Part shown: positions 26,766 through 34,893 of the stretch, piece by piece
Layout: every line of letters begins with the position of its first letter
Numbering within the stretch: position 1 is the first letter of the stretch
Origin: Parvularcula sp038749595
Lineage (GTDB): Bacteria > Pseudomonadota > Alphaproteobacteria > Caulobacterales > Parvularculaceae
Direction of reading: 5' to 3'
Assembly: GCA_038749595.1 (NCBI GenBank)
Contig: JBCDHW010000001.1
Location: 372,001 to 436,000 of the forward strand
Length of the DNA stretch: 64,000 nucleotides
The notes under the pieces: model-generated
The model's input: only the letters and a program-made list of their open reading frames with translations
What the model was told of the DNA's origin: nothing
Database searches by the model: none
Made by a program: the position numbers and the translations under genes

Positions 26766-27611
26766 ATGGCTTCCCTGCTTTCCGCGTTGCGCGCCCCGTT
26801 TGATCGGTTTGTTAATAAGAAACCGACAGTCACCGTCGTCTCACTTTACGGCGCCATCGGCGTTGATGCGCGCCCCGGTCGCGGTCTCTCTGCAAACGGC
26901 GTCGAGGATGGCCTGAAGAAGGCTTTCAAAGACAAAAAAACCAAGGCGGTCATCCTTTCGATCAATTCTCCGGGCGGTGCACCTGCCCAGGCTCGGATGA
27001 TCATGGAGCGGGTCCGGCACTTGTCAAAGGACAAAGAGATCCCGGTGATCAGCTATATCGAAGATGTTGGCGCTTCGGGGGGGTATATGATCGCGCTGGC
27101 CGGTGAAGAAATCTGGGCCGATCCTTTCGCGATTGTGGGGTCGATCGGCGTTGTTTCTGCGGGGTTTGGCTTTCACGAAGCGATCAGCAAGCTCGGGGTC
27201 GAACGGCGGGTCTATCAGGCCGGCGAAAACAAAGTGCGGCTCGATCCCTTCCGTCCGCTGAACCCAGAGGACTCTGCCAAGCTTGAGCGGTTGCTGGGCC
27301 AGACCCATGAGCTGTTCATCGCGATGGTCGAAGAGAGCCGCGGAAACCGCATCACCGCACCTCCCGAAAAAGTGTTCACCGGCGATTTCTTCCTCGGCGA
27401 CGAGGGCAAGAAGTATGGTCTCGTGGACCAAACCGGTGATTTGCGCACCCTGGTGAAAGAGCGGTTTGGGGATGACATCCAGATCAAGCTGATCAGCGGC
27501 AAGCGGGGCGGTTTGCTGAGCGCCTTTGGCGCGAGCTTGTCGGCCGGTTTCGCGCAAGCGTTGGCGAACATCATCCGTGAGGACAGCTTGCGCGCGCGCC
27601 TCGGGCGGTAG
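26766..27611 (+). CDS. S49 family signal-peptide peptidase (SppA/SohB-like)
   Basis: The protein (281 residues) is a single S49 domain with the nucleophile Ser in VGASGGYMIALA (about residue 100), the Clp-like fold segments VSLYGAIG and AVILSINSPGGAPAQA, and a Lys in AGENKVRLDPFRP that fits the Ser/Lys dyad of the short SppA type. I see no convincing transmembrane anchor at the N-terminus beyond a short hydrophobic stretch, so it may be soluble or loosely membrane-bound. Start: AGGAG at 26753-26757, 8 bases before ATG 26766. The frame stays open upstream to 26532, but that extension has no family content and crosses the ispB start. Role: clearing signal peptides or membrane fragments. Confidence 0.88.
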   Translation: MASLLSALRAPFDRFVNKKPTVTVVSLYGAIGVDARPGRGLSANGVEDGLKKAFKDKKTKAVILSINSPGGAPAQARMIMERVRHLSKDKEIPVISYIEDVGASGGYMIALAGEEIWADPFAIVGSIGVVSAGFGFHEAISKLGVERRVYQAGENKVRLDPFRPLNPEDSAKLERLLGQTHELFIAMVEESRGNRITAPPEKVFTGDFFLGDEGKKYGLVDQTGDLRTLVKERFGDDIQIKLISGKRGGLLSAFGASLSAGFAQALANIIREDSLRARLGR

Positions 27612-27665
27612 TGCCCTGACGGGTTGTGCCATGACATCGCCGCGATTGCAGGGTAGGGTCCCCGA

Positions 27666-27872
27666 ATGAACCCGCTCGTCGCCGTCCTCGCCACCGCCGC
27701 CGTCGCTGCGGGATCCGTCAAAGCGATCCAAGAGGTGCGGAAGCGTCTTCGTGATGCGCCAGACCATATTAAATGGCTGAAAAAGCGCCGCTCGTCGCGA
27801 GAAGACGGTGTGGTTGTCGACCTTGAGCCCGACCAAACCACGGGTGTTTATACTCTGAAAACAGAGCGCTAG
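27666..27872 (+). CDS. Small hypothetical protein
   Basis: A 68-residue protein with an N-terminal hydrophobic stretch (LVAVLATAAVAAGSVKAI) followed by a strongly basic helix (VRKRLRDAPDHIKWLKKRR) and a short C-terminal strand region. It could be anchored in the inner membrane with a basic cytoplasmic face. It lies 54 bases after the S49 peptidase gene in the same direction and is probably co-transcribed. I do not recognise the family. Codon use fits the neighbours, so it is likely a real gene. Confidence 0.6.
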   Translation: MNPLVAVLATAAVAAGSVKAIQEVRKRLRDAPDHIKWLKKRRSSREDGVVVDLEPDQTTGVYTLKTER

Positions 27873-27958
27873 GCCCTAAGTCTTCGCAGCGACGCCGCGT
27901 TTTTGTTGCGCTGGCGAAGAGGTTTGACCTGAGGTGGGAACGCAACGATTTCCCCTCG

Positions 27959-28408
27959 ATGGAATTCGTGAAACGCGACGCTGCCCCTTACCTTTGCGTT
28001 GTCAGCTGCGGCACAACGCAGGAAGCATGGCCGATTGAGATTGGCTGGTGCTTCGGCGGAGGCGAGATCCGCACCATGCTAATCAAACCGCAAAGCGCTT
28101 GGTCGTTAGCAGCGTGGGACAAGGGAACCGAGGCGCAACATCGGATTAGCGTCGAGGATCTGTTGCAAACCGGCAAAGACGCGCTTGATGCGTGTCTGGT
28201 GCTGAATGCGGCCCTTGGCGGTTCCGAAGTCCAGTCCGCGAGCCCTGAAAAAGACAGCCTCTGGCTCTATAAGCTCTACCGCGTCGCCAACGTCGAGCCA
28301 AATTTTCGGATCGTGCACGCGCCGATCAGCGTTCGCGACACCCCGACGCGCGCTGCGGCGGGCTTAGAGGTCTTGCGGCAGGAGAGCGGTGTCGCCCAAA
28401 CCGGATAA
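27959..28408 (+). CDS. Exonuclease-like protein lacking the catalytic DxE motif
   Basis: The 149-residue protein aligns by eye to the small DEDDh 3'-5' exonuclease-like proteins of alphaproteobacteria. The scaffold is intact: (S/A)WPIEIGWCF after strand 1, an I(R/K)P strand, an HRIS helix start, and a second acidic segment SASPEKDSLWLYKLY. In active relatives strand 1 reads like FLDFEAS, whereas here it is CVVSCGTTQ, so both acidic residues of exonuclease motif I are missing. It probably binds a nucleic acid or nucleotide, or is a decaying gene. It is followed directly (TAAATG) by the hydrolase gene, so the two form one operon. Confidence 0.55.
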   Translation: MEFVKRDAAPYLCVVSCGTTQEAWPIEIGWCFGGGEIRTMLIKPQSAWSLAAWDKGTEAQHRISVEDLLQTGKDALDACLVLNAALGGSEVQSASPEKDSLWLYKLYRVANVEPNFRIVHAPISVRDTPTRAAAGLEVLRQESGVAQTG

Positions 28409-29257
28409 ATGGACGAACCAACGCTCTATGCGCGCCGCTTTGGTGCGCCCGGCTCTGATGGAAGCCTCGTTTTCCTCAATGCCACCGGGCTCAACGCGTC
28501 CTGCTACACGCCGCTGCTGCAAAGTGTGGCGTTTGACGGTGAGATCCTGGCCATGAGCCTGCGCGGCCACGGCGCCTCCACCCTCGCAGCGGATCCTAAA
28601 GCGCTCAAATCCTGGCATATCTTCGCGCGCGATGTTGAGCAGTTCCTAGCGCAGCAAGAGCTTGCAGGCCCAATAACCATAGCCGGGCATTCCGCGGGCG
28701 CCGTGACGGCGCTGCTCACAGCCAATCGCATTGGCGCGATGCGCGTCGCGATGATTGAGCCCGTCGTGATCCCGTCTTTCGCTGTTTGGCTTGCGCGCTC
28801 GCCGCTGAAATCCGTCACGATTGACAAAAACCCGCTTGCCGCCGCCGCGAGCAAGCGCCGTGCGCACTTCGATTCGCTCCGCCATGTCGAAGAAAGCTAC
28901 CGGAAAAAGCGTTTCTTCGCTGGTTGGAATGAGGAAGCCTTCGCGGGCTACCTTGATGAGGGCTTCCGGCCAACGGGAGACGGAGAGGGCATAACGCTAG
29001 CCTGCGCGCCCGCCTACGAAGCGGCATGCTTTGGTGCCCAGGCGTCAGGGTTTTGGCCACACCTCACGACAGCGCGCCGCCGCGGAGCCCAGTGCATCAT
29101 TGCCTCATCGGAGCGGCAGTCTACCTTTCCCAAGCACAAGCATCAGCGTGCAGAGGCCCTCGGTGCCCGGGTCACAATCCTCAAAGGCGGGCACATGCTG
29201 CCCGTGGAAGACCCTGTCCGGGCAGCAAAATGGCTCGAACACGCCCTCAGGGTTTGA
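28409..29257 (+). CDS. Alpha/beta hydrolase
   Basis: The 282-residue protein has the alpha/beta hydrolase fold with the nucleophile elbow IAGHSAGAV (Ser 95), an oxyanion strand near VFLNATGLNA, MSLRGHGAST, and the catalytic His near the C-terminus (LKGGHMLPVEDP). A lid domain occupies about residues 120-215. There is no signal peptide, so it acts in the cytoplasm. Substrate unknown; the shape resembles esterases and acyl hydrolases rather than haloalkane dehalogenases. Its ATG abuts the stop of the exonuclease-like gene (TAAATG), indicating translational coupling. Confidence 0.85.
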   Translation: MDEPTLYARRFGAPGSDGSLVFLNATGLNASCYTPLLQSVAFDGEILAMSLRGHGASTLAADPKALKSWHIFARDVEQFLAQQELAGPITIAGHSAGAVTALLTANRIGAMRVAMIEPVVIPSFAVWLARSPLKSVTIDKNPLAAAASKRRAHFDSLRHVEESYRKKRFFAGWNEEAFAGYLDEGFRPTGDGEGITLACAPAYEAACFGAQASGFWPHLTTARRRGAQCIIASSERQSTFPKHKHQRAEALGARVTILKGGHMLPVEDPVRAAKWLEHALRV

Positions 29258-29327
29258 CCTCTGCCCGGCGTTTGCTATCGGCTCGGGACCTTAAGAATCG
29301 CAAGAGTTTGAGAACGAGCAAACAACC

Positions 29328-30140
29328 ATGAGCCAAACACCAACCGCCAATGCTGCCCCGACCGTTGATGGTCAAATGTACCTGTTCCGCAAGGCGGAGC
29401 TGATTACCCGCGAAGTCCACGGCGGCATGGGGATCTCCAAGCCTGAGCGTCCGCTGGCGTTCTGCGAAGGCGCCCGTGCTGTTCCGCTGACCCTGTCGGA
29501 AATCACCACAGCGATGAAATTCTATCCGGTGATCTTCAGCTCCGAAGAGAACCCCATTCCGCTGGCCGTTCTGGGATTGATGGACGACGTCAACCTGTTC
29601 GTCGACGACAAGGGCGAGTGGGTGCAAGATTACTACGTGCCCGGATATATCCGCCGGTATCCTTTCGCTCTGGCCACGGACCGAGACAGCGGCGCGGACA
29701 ATCCGCGGATGGCGATTATTGTCGACGGTGGTTACGAAGGCATCAGCACCGAACCCGAAGTGCCATTCTTCAACGGTGACCAGCCCTCGGACGCGATGAA
29801 CCAAGCCATGGAGTTCTGCCAAAACTACGAGCGGGATCGCCTCCAGACCAACCGGTTCGCCGAGACGCTGAAGAACTACGGCATCCTCACCCAGCAGATG
29901 GCGCAGTACACGCCCGAAGGCGAGGAGCCGCAGGCGTTCGCCCGCTACGTCGGTGTCGACGAGAACAAGCTGAATGAGCTCCCGGACGACAAGTTCCTAG
30001 AACTCCGCAAAAGCAACATGCTGCCGATCATCCACGCGCAGCTGATGTCCATGAGCAACTGGCGTTCGGTCCTCGATCGTCGCGCCCGCCGCTTTAACCT
30101 GACGGGCACGGACGTTCTTAAGCCGCTGCCGAAGTCGTAA
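29328..30140 (+). CDS. SapC family protein
   Basis: The 270-residue protein matches the SapC family (named from S-layer-associated proteins of Campylobacter): LYRKAELIT-type start, a conserved GDDxxPFA-like central region here reading LMDDVNLFVDDKGEWVQDYYVPGYIRRYPFAL, and a C-terminal helical part. It has no signal peptide. In Caulobacterales, sphingomonads and marine gammaproteobacteria, sapC is usually beside TonB-dependent receptor genes for glycans, together with tryptophan halogenase-like genes. Here neither is adjacent; the next gene is a fatty-acid hydroxylase family gene 12 bases downstream, likely co-transcribed. Biochemical role unknown. Confidence 0.86.
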   Translation: MSQTPTANAAPTVDGQMYLFRKAELITREVHGGMGISKPERPLAFCEGARAVPLTLSEITTAMKFYPVIFSSEENPIPLAVLGLMDDVNLFVDDKGEWVQDYYVPGYIRRYPFALATDRDSGADNPRMAIIVDGGYEGISTEPEVPFFNGDQPSDAMNQAMEFCQNYERDRLQTNRFAETLKNYGILTQQMAQYTPEGEEPQAFARYVGVDENKLNELPDDKFLELRKSNMLPIIHAQLMSMSNWRSVLDRRARRFNLTGTDVLKPLPKS

Positions 30141-30152
30141 GCGACAAGCGCC

Positions 30153-30944
30153 ATGCGCATCGAGCCGCTCGGGTTTCTTGAGACATATCTTTGGCTCTTG
30201 GGCCCGATGCTCCTGCGCTACATTATTCTTGCTTCAGCCGTACACGGCTATTTCTGGGGTGGGCGCAAGCCCGCCTCTTTTACGTTCCGGCTGGCCAAAC
30301 TCGCGCCGCAAGCCAAGCACGTTTGGCGGGAAGCGCGCACAGCCCTCGCGGCGTCGCTGATTTTCGCTTTTCCCGCGGCCGTTCTGTTCGACGCGTTTGA
30401 GGCCGGTGGCACAGCGCTTTACTGGCGGTGGCCCACAGGTCTTGCGGAGTGGTTGTGGATCCCGGGCGCGATCGCGTTTCTGCTGCTTATTCACGATACG
30501 TACTTTTATTGGACCCACCGTGCGATGCATCTGCCGCGGTTCTATAAAGCGACGCACCATACCCACCATATTTCGAAGCAGCCCACGGCGTTCGCGAGCT
30601 TTGCGTTCCATCCCTGGGAAGCGATTATCTCCAGCTGGCTGATCCCAACACTGGCCTTCCTTGTGCCCATGCACCTCGGCGCCTTCGCCGCCTTTGTGAT
30701 GCTCGCGACCATGTCCGCCGTGATCAACCACGCCGGGTGGGAAGTGTTCCCCAAGTCATTTCTGGATGGGCCGATCGGCCGCTGGATCATCACCGCGCGC
30801 CATCACAACCTTCATCATACGAAGTTTAAGCGCAATTACGGCCTTTACTTCCGCTTTTGGGATAAAGCGATGGGCACGGACGATATGTCAGGCGACCCGA
30901 TGGAAACCGAACCGGCCCCAGCTGCCGCCGTCCTCGCTGAGTAG
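30153..30944 (+). CDS. Sterol desaturase / fatty acid hydroxylase family protein
   Basis: This 263-residue membrane enzyme has about four transmembrane segments and the di-iron histidine boxes of the family: the first in HDTYFYWTHRAMH (HxxxH at its end), HHTHH and HHNLHH near the C-terminus (about residues 213-218). Such enzymes use O2 to hydroxylate or desaturate lipids, carotenoids or sterol-like compounds in the inner membrane. The substrate cannot be told from sequence. It starts 12 bases after sapC, and the pair may modify an envelope lipid linked to surface protein handling, which is inference. Confidence 0.9.
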   Translation: MRIEPLGFLETYLWLLGPMLLRYIILASAVHGYFWGGRKPASFTFRLAKLAPQAKHVWREARTALAASLIFAFPAAVLFDAFEAGGTALYWRWPTGLAEWLWIPGAIAFLLLIHDTYFYWTHRAMHLPRFYKATHHTHHISKQPTAFASFAFHPWEAIISSWLIPTLAFLVPMHLGAFAAFVMLATMSAVINHAGWEVFPKSFLDGPIGRWIITARHHNLHHTKFKRNYGLYFRFWDKAMGTDDMSGDPMETEPAPAAAVLAE

Positions 30945-30950
30945 CGCCGA

Positions 30951-31412
30951 TTATGATCCGTGGTCGACCGAAAGGCTTTGGTCGAGAACGAACGTCTCCC
31001 CCGTCCACCGCCAGACATGGATATACCGCGCGCTTCCCGTTTGGCGCCAAACACCATCCGCCGTCTGTTCGTGGAACGTATGCAGACCTTCTTCTAAAGC
31101 GCCCCACGTTCCGAGCAGCTGCACTTTCCTGGAGCCGGGGAGGAGCTCACGGCGCTGGGCCGGTGCATCACCGGGCTTACGCGCGCAGTCCCGTTCGTAG
31201 TTCGCGACGAAGGCGTCAGCGTTGGCTGCAACCTCTCCAGCCAGGTCGTGGAGCATCCTGAAGTCGTCATCAAAATACGTCCGGTAGACCTCCGGGTCGC
31301 AGCGCTCGAAGCTCATCTCGAACAACGCGGCGTCGCGTTCCACAATAATCCGTGTGCTTTCCATCACGTCGGGAATGGGCGCCGACAAAGCGAGTAACGC
31401 AATAAGAAACAT
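30951..31412 (-). CDS. NTF2-like (DUF4440) exported protein
   Basis: The 153-residue product begins with a short signal segment (FLIALLALSAPI) and continues as an NTF2/SnoaL-like fold of the DUF4440 type: RIIVERDAALFEMSFERCDPEVYRTYF, DDDFRMLHDLAGEV and a C-terminal beta sheet RYIHVWRWTGETFVLDQSLS. These small cone-shaped proteins bind hydrophobic ligands or act as isomerases or hydrolases; no catalytic set can be assigned. GGGAGGAAG precedes ATG 31412 at good spacing, so I prefer it to a longer start at 31433. Convergent with the hydroxylase gene. Confidence 0.75.
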   Translation of the reverse strand: MFLIALLALSAPIPDVMESTRIIVERDAALFEMSFERCDPEVYRTYFDDDFRMLHDLAGEVAANADAFVANYERDCARKPGDAPAQRRELLPGSRKVQLLGTWGALEEGLHTFHEQTADGVWRQTGSARYIHVWRWTGETFVLDQSLSVDHGS

Positions 31413-31579
31413 ACAAAATCTTCCTCCCGGCAAGACGTGGGAGGTACACGGACGCGTTTCAACCCAAGCGCTGCAGCGATGCGATGAACGGCTCTCGGCG
31501 TGGCCCCACCGATTTCGGGGGATAGAGGCAGCCTCAACGAAAAGTTACATTATATCGAAGAATTAAACGAGAGGTCCTC

Positions 31580-32221
31580 ATGAACAAACTTCGCACACTC
31601 GGGCTCGCCGCCGTCGCCATGGTCGGTTGCGCCCACGCTGCTCCCATCACCGTGAGCAGCTACGACACCGTCAACGGAGACAGCGGCCCAAGCGGCGGCT
31701 ACTGGGATGACACCTACAACGGAACGGGCACTGTCACCCAAGACGGCGCCCCTCTCACCGGCGGTACCGGTGACCTGACCAACGGGATCATCGACCAGGA
31801 CGGCTGGGTCGTCAGTGAACTGCAAAGCAGCGCCAGCTCTTACGTCGGCTGGCTCGCATCGTCCGTCGACGTCACCTTCAACTTCGATCCAGGCACAGTC
31901 CTCGACAGCGTCACCGTCCACTTCGCGGACTCCAACGGCTTCGCGGGCGTCGATTATATCGACCAGGTCACGGTCGGCGGCCAGGTGTTCACGTTCACCG
32001 ACCCGGGCAATGTCCTCACCTCAAGTCTGACAGTTCCCCTCGGCGGCATCGTCACCCAAGCGCTGACGATGACCTTCGAAAGTGCTGGGGCCTGGATCTT
32101 TATCAGCGAAGTCGAATTTGACGGGACCCAGGGCATGAGCGCAGTCCCCGTGCCTGGCGCAGCGCTGCTGCTCGGCAGTGCCGTTCCCTTCTTCCTCCGC
32201 CGAAAGTCCGCCAAGCGGTAG
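31580..32221 (+). CDS. VPxPA-type (PEP-CTERM-like) sorting-signal protein
   Basis: The 213-residue protein has an N-terminal signal peptide (LGLAAVAMVGCAHAA) and an acidic, Gly/Thr/Asp-rich body of beta character (GGYWDDTYNGTGTVTQDG, VDVTFNFDPGTVLDSVTVHF). It ends with a tripartite sorting signal: AVPVPGAALLLGS, a hydrophobic helix, and a basic tail RRKSAKR. This is the VPLPA-CTERM variant of PEP-CTERM, which is cut and processed by an exosortase and usually linked to exopolysaccharide or biofilm. The exosortase is not in the window. GAGAGG lies before the ATG. A second such protein is at 47874. Confidence 0.85.
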   Translation: MNKLRTLGLAAVAMVGCAHAAPITVSSYDTVNGDSGPSGGYWDDTYNGTGTVTQDGAPLTGGTGDLTNGIIDQDGWVVSELQSSASSYVGWLASSVDVTFNFDPGTVLDSVTVHFADSNGFAGVDYIDQVTVGGQVFTFTDPGNVLTSSLTVPLGGIVTQALTMTFESAGAWIFISEVEFDGTQGMSAVPVPGAALLLGSAVPFFLRRKSAKR

Positions 32222-32245
32222 CACGGTCGTCCCTCAGCGGCGCAG

Positions 32246-32286
32246 GCGCCGGGCCAGCGATCATCGCGGGCCCGGCGCTTGCGTTT
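32246..32286 (+). terminator. Possible terminator after the VPxPA gene
   Basis: A 10-bp GC-rich stem (GCGCCGGGCC with GGCCCGGCGC, 13-base loop) lies 25 bases after the stop. The T-tract is interrupted (TTGCGTTTT), so efficiency is uncertain. Confidence 0.45.
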
Positions 32287-32408
32287 TGCCTGCGCCTCGC
32301 TTAGGCGCGCGGTTCTTACGTGGGAGGGCGCCACCCGAACCACGTCCACATCCACCGGGGTCAAACCCCCATTCATGCAGGCCACACGAGGCCTGGGAGA
32401 AGTGAGCT

Positions 32409-32837
32409 ATGGCGAAGAAAATCGATGGCTACCTGAAGCTTCAGGTGCCAGCGGGCGCAGCGAACCCATCGCCGCCCATTGGTCCGGCGCTTGGTCAGCG
32501 GGGCCTCAACATCATGGAGTTCTGTAAAGCCTTCAACGCGGCGACGCAGGACAAGGAAAAGGGGATGCCGATCCCCACGATCATCACGATCTTCACGGAC
32601 AAATCCTTTACGTTTGAGACCAAGTCGCCGCCCGCGAGCTACTTCCTCAAAAAAGCCGCGAAGCTGCAAAAGGGCGGTCAAACGCCAGGCCGCGAAGTGG
32701 CCGGTACCGTGACGCAAAAGCAGCTTGAAGAGATCGCTGAAGCGAAAATGGCTGATCTGAACGCCAACACAATCGAGCAAGCGGCGAAGATCATCGCAGG
32801 CTCAGCTCGGGCCATGGGCCTGAAGGTGGAGGGTTAA
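32409..32837 (+). CDS. rplK: 50S ribosomal protein L11
   Basis: L11 forms the base of the GTPase-associated centre with 23S rRNA and is a target of PrmA methylation. The 142-residue protein has the normal length and the conserved N-terminal KLQVPAGAANPSPPIGPALGQRGLNIMEF and C-terminal rRNA-binding domain (GTVTQKQLEEIAEAKMADLN). It is paired with rplA 4 bases downstream, the universal order. What is unusual is the wider context: secE and nusG do not precede it and rplJ-rplL do not follow rplA. Confidence 0.98.
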   Translation: MAKKIDGYLKLQVPAGAANPSPPIGPALGQRGLNIMEFCKAFNAATQDKEKGMPIPTIITIFTDKSFTFETKSPPASYFLKKAAKLQKGGQTPGREVAGTVTQKQLEEIAEAKMADLNANTIEQAAKIIAGSARAMGLKVEG

Positions 32838-32841
32838 TCTG

Positions 32842-33543
32842 ATGCCGAAACTTGCAAAGCGCATTGCCAAGAACCTCGAAGGCCTCGACCGCGACAAGCT
32901 CCACTCGATCGACGAAGCCTGCGCCGCCGTCAAAGAGCGCGCCACAGCGAAATTCGACGAGACAATCGAACTCGCTGTGAACTTGGGCGTTGATCCTCGT
33001 TATGCGGACCAAATGGTGCGCGGCGTTGCCAACCTTCCGAACGGCACCGGCCGGACCGTGCGTGTCGCTGTCTTTGCCCGTGATGCCAAAGCCGACGAAG
33101 CGAAAGCGGCGGGTGCGGACATTGTTGGTGCTGAAGACCTGGTCGAAAAAGTGCAGGGCGGCGAAATGAACTTCGATCGCGTCATCGCCACGCCCGACAT
33201 GATGCCGCTCGTCGGCCGTCTCGGGAAGCAGCTTGGCCCCCGCGGTCTGATGCCTAACCCGAAAGTGGGCACAGTGACCCCGAACGTGGCCAAGGCGATT
33301 GAAGATGCCAAAGGCGGCGCGGTCCAATTCCGCGTTGAGAAAAACGGCATCGTTCACGCGGGTGTCGGGAAAGCCTCGTTCGATGCGCTAAAGATTGCTG
33401 AGAACGTGCGTGCACTGATCGAAGCGATCCAGAAAGCTAAGCCGTCCGGCGCAAAAGGCACCTATATCAAACGGATTGCGGTCAGCAGCACGATGGGTCC
33501 TGGTGTCAAAATCGATACGGCTGACGCCGTCGCTGCATCGTAA
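32842..33543 (+). CDS. rplA: 50S ribosomal protein L1
   Basis: L1 builds the mobile stalk at the ribosomal E site and in many bacteria represses its own operon by binding the mRNA. The 233-residue protein shows the two-domain L1 layout with conserved NLGVDPRYADQMVRG, the domain II segment ATPDMMPLVGRLGKQLGPRGLMPNPK and the C-terminal strand GTYIKRIAVSSTMGPGVKID. It is the last gene of rplK-rplA and is closed by a good terminator 28 bases downstream. I did not find a clear L1 target hairpin in the leader by eye. Confidence 0.98.
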   Translation: MPKLAKRIAKNLEGLDRDKLHSIDEACAAVKERATAKFDETIELAVNLGVDPRYADQMVRGVANLPNGTGRTVRVAVFARDAKADEAKAAGADIVGAEDLVEKVQGGEMNFDRVIATPDMMPLVGRLGKQLGPRGLMPNPKVGTVTPNVAKAIEDAKGGAVQFRVEKNGIVHAGVGKASFDALKIAENVRALIEAIQKAKPSGAKGTYIKRIAVSSTMGPGVKIDTADAVAAS

Positions 33544-33570
33544 ACGCGGCGAGCGATCACTGATCTAAGA

Positions 33571-33603
33571 AACCCGCGCCACCTCCAAGTCGCGGGTTTT
33601 TTG
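33571..33603 (+). terminator. Rho-independent terminator after rplA
   Basis: AACCCGCG pairs with CGCGGGTT across a 12-base loop and runs into a T-tract (TTTTTT). It closes the rplK-rplA transcript. Confidence 0.85.
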
Positions 33604-33667
33604 TCCCGGTCACAAAAAGCGCGTGTCGCTCTCTGGACTGAATAAAATCTCCGTCCGCAGGTCGATA

Positions 33668-33697
33668 AAAAAGCCGCCTGGATCGGGGCGGCTTTTT
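33668..33697 (-). terminator. Bidirectional terminator, mainly for the beta-helix gene
   Basis: AAAAAGCCGCC pairs with GGCGGCTTTTT, an 11-bp stem with an 8-base loop, with A and T tracts on the two sides. It lies about 20 bases after the leftward beta-helix gene and can also catch readthrough from rplA. Confidence 0.85.
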
Positions 33698-33718
33698 CAA
33701 TTCAGAATGTTGGTAATG

Positions 33719-34882
33719 CTACTCGCCGCGGGAAAACCAACGCCAACGCTCTTTCTTATTCTCTGATTCGCCGCGATCACAGCCATCTTTGACTTTGTAG
33801 GCGTTCACGCCCTGGGCATCGGCCAGCAAAGTGATCGGCGGTTTTGAGAGGTGCTCGGACGTTCCGCGTGCAAACGGTTCTTCTTTGATCCGGCAGCCGC
33901 GGTGGTCACCAATCTCGTTACCGACGAGGATCGCAACACCCGAACGGACTTCGATGCCGTCGCTGGTGTTGTCGTGGATCCGATTGCGCTCAACAGAAAC
34001 AGCGTCCTGGTCGTTGCCTTCGATATAAAGGCCCGTGTACGCATTGTTGCTGATGATATTGCCAACAAGCCGCGCGTGGCCGGAAGCGTTGTAGACCACG
34101 CCGCCCATGCCGTTGTTGACGATCGAGTTGGCCGACAGCATCGCATCGACATTGCCGACCATCACCACACCGGCGCCAGTCATTTGCGCGATGGTGTTCT
34201 CACGCAAACTGACATGCTCAAACGCGTTGCCTGTCGAGCCCGGGTTGATCATCACGCCTGTCTCGCCGCCCACCAGCTTGGTGTTGGTGATCGACACGCG
34301 CCCACCGCGAACCGCAACGAGGGCAGAGCGTGAGCTTGTGGCCGCTGAACTGTTGAACGCCCGAAGGTGCGGCGGTGTTGCACCGCGATAAAAACCTGCA
34401 TTCTTGCCGCGGATCTCGCTGTCGGCGAGCTCAAGCTGGCCCTTCGATACCGAGATGCAGGTCGCATCACTGGCGCTGAAGGTCACATCGGTGATCCGTG
34501 CCGCCACCCCGTCCTTCGCCACCGAAAGACAGCTGCCACTCGCCACGAGGACAGGTGCTTCGCCATAGCTGTCGCGGATCCCGCGGATCGTCACCGACTT
34601 GCGGACTTTGATCGCCTCGGGCGGGTAAACACCGGGGTGGAGGACGATTTCGCCGCCCTCTTTGACCAACGCCAGAGCCTCGTCGACCGACTTGGGGCCC
34701 TTCCAAGATGCGTCGAGGCGGACATCAACGATATCCTGCTTCTTCTTTTTCGCAGCTTTCTCCTCCTTCGGGATTTCGACGTCGAAACCGCCGATTTGCG
34801 CGGATGCTGCGGCTGGGAGAACCAGCGCGGCAGCGATCCCTGCCAGGAGCGCCTTTTTCATGGTGCTGTACCTACGTTCCAT
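33719..34882 (-). CDS. Exported right-handed beta-helix repeat protein
   Basis: The 387-residue protein has a signal peptide (ALLAGIAAALVLPAAASAQ) and a pectate-lyase-like parallel beta-helix: a VKEGGEIVLHPGVYPPEAIKV capping turn, then repeated NxI/NxL turns (TGAGVVMVGNVDAMLSANS, NGMGGVVYNASGHARLVGN, YTGLYIEGNDQDAVSVERN, TSDGIEVRSGVAILVGN). It lacks an obvious catalytic set, so it may bind polysaccharide or act structurally. The C-terminus is basic and carries two Cys (CRIKEE, DGCDRG). I chose ATG 34882, preceded by GAGGGGGGA; the site overlaps the end of the upstream EF-hand/Sel1 gene, so the two are coupled. Confidence 0.85.
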   Translation of the reverse strand: MERRYSTMKKALLAGIAAALVLPAAASAQIGGFDVEIPKEEKAAKKKKQDIVDVRLDASWKGPKSVDEALALVKEGGEIVLHPGVYPPEAIKVRKSVTIRGIRDSYGEAPVLVASGSCLSVAKDGVAARITDVTFSASDATCISVSKGQLELADSEIRGKNAGFYRGATPPHLRAFNSSAATSSRSALVAVRGGRVSITNTKLVGGETGVMINPGSTGNAFEHVSLRENTIAQMTGAGVVMVGNVDAMLSANSIVNNGMGGVVYNASGHARLVGNIISNNAYTGLYIEGNDQDAVSVERNRIHDNTSDGIEVRSGVAILVGNEIGDHRGCRIKEEPFARGTSEHLSKPPITLLADAQGVNAYKVKDGCDRGESENKKERWRWFSRGE

Positions 34883-34893
34883 GGTTTCCCCCC

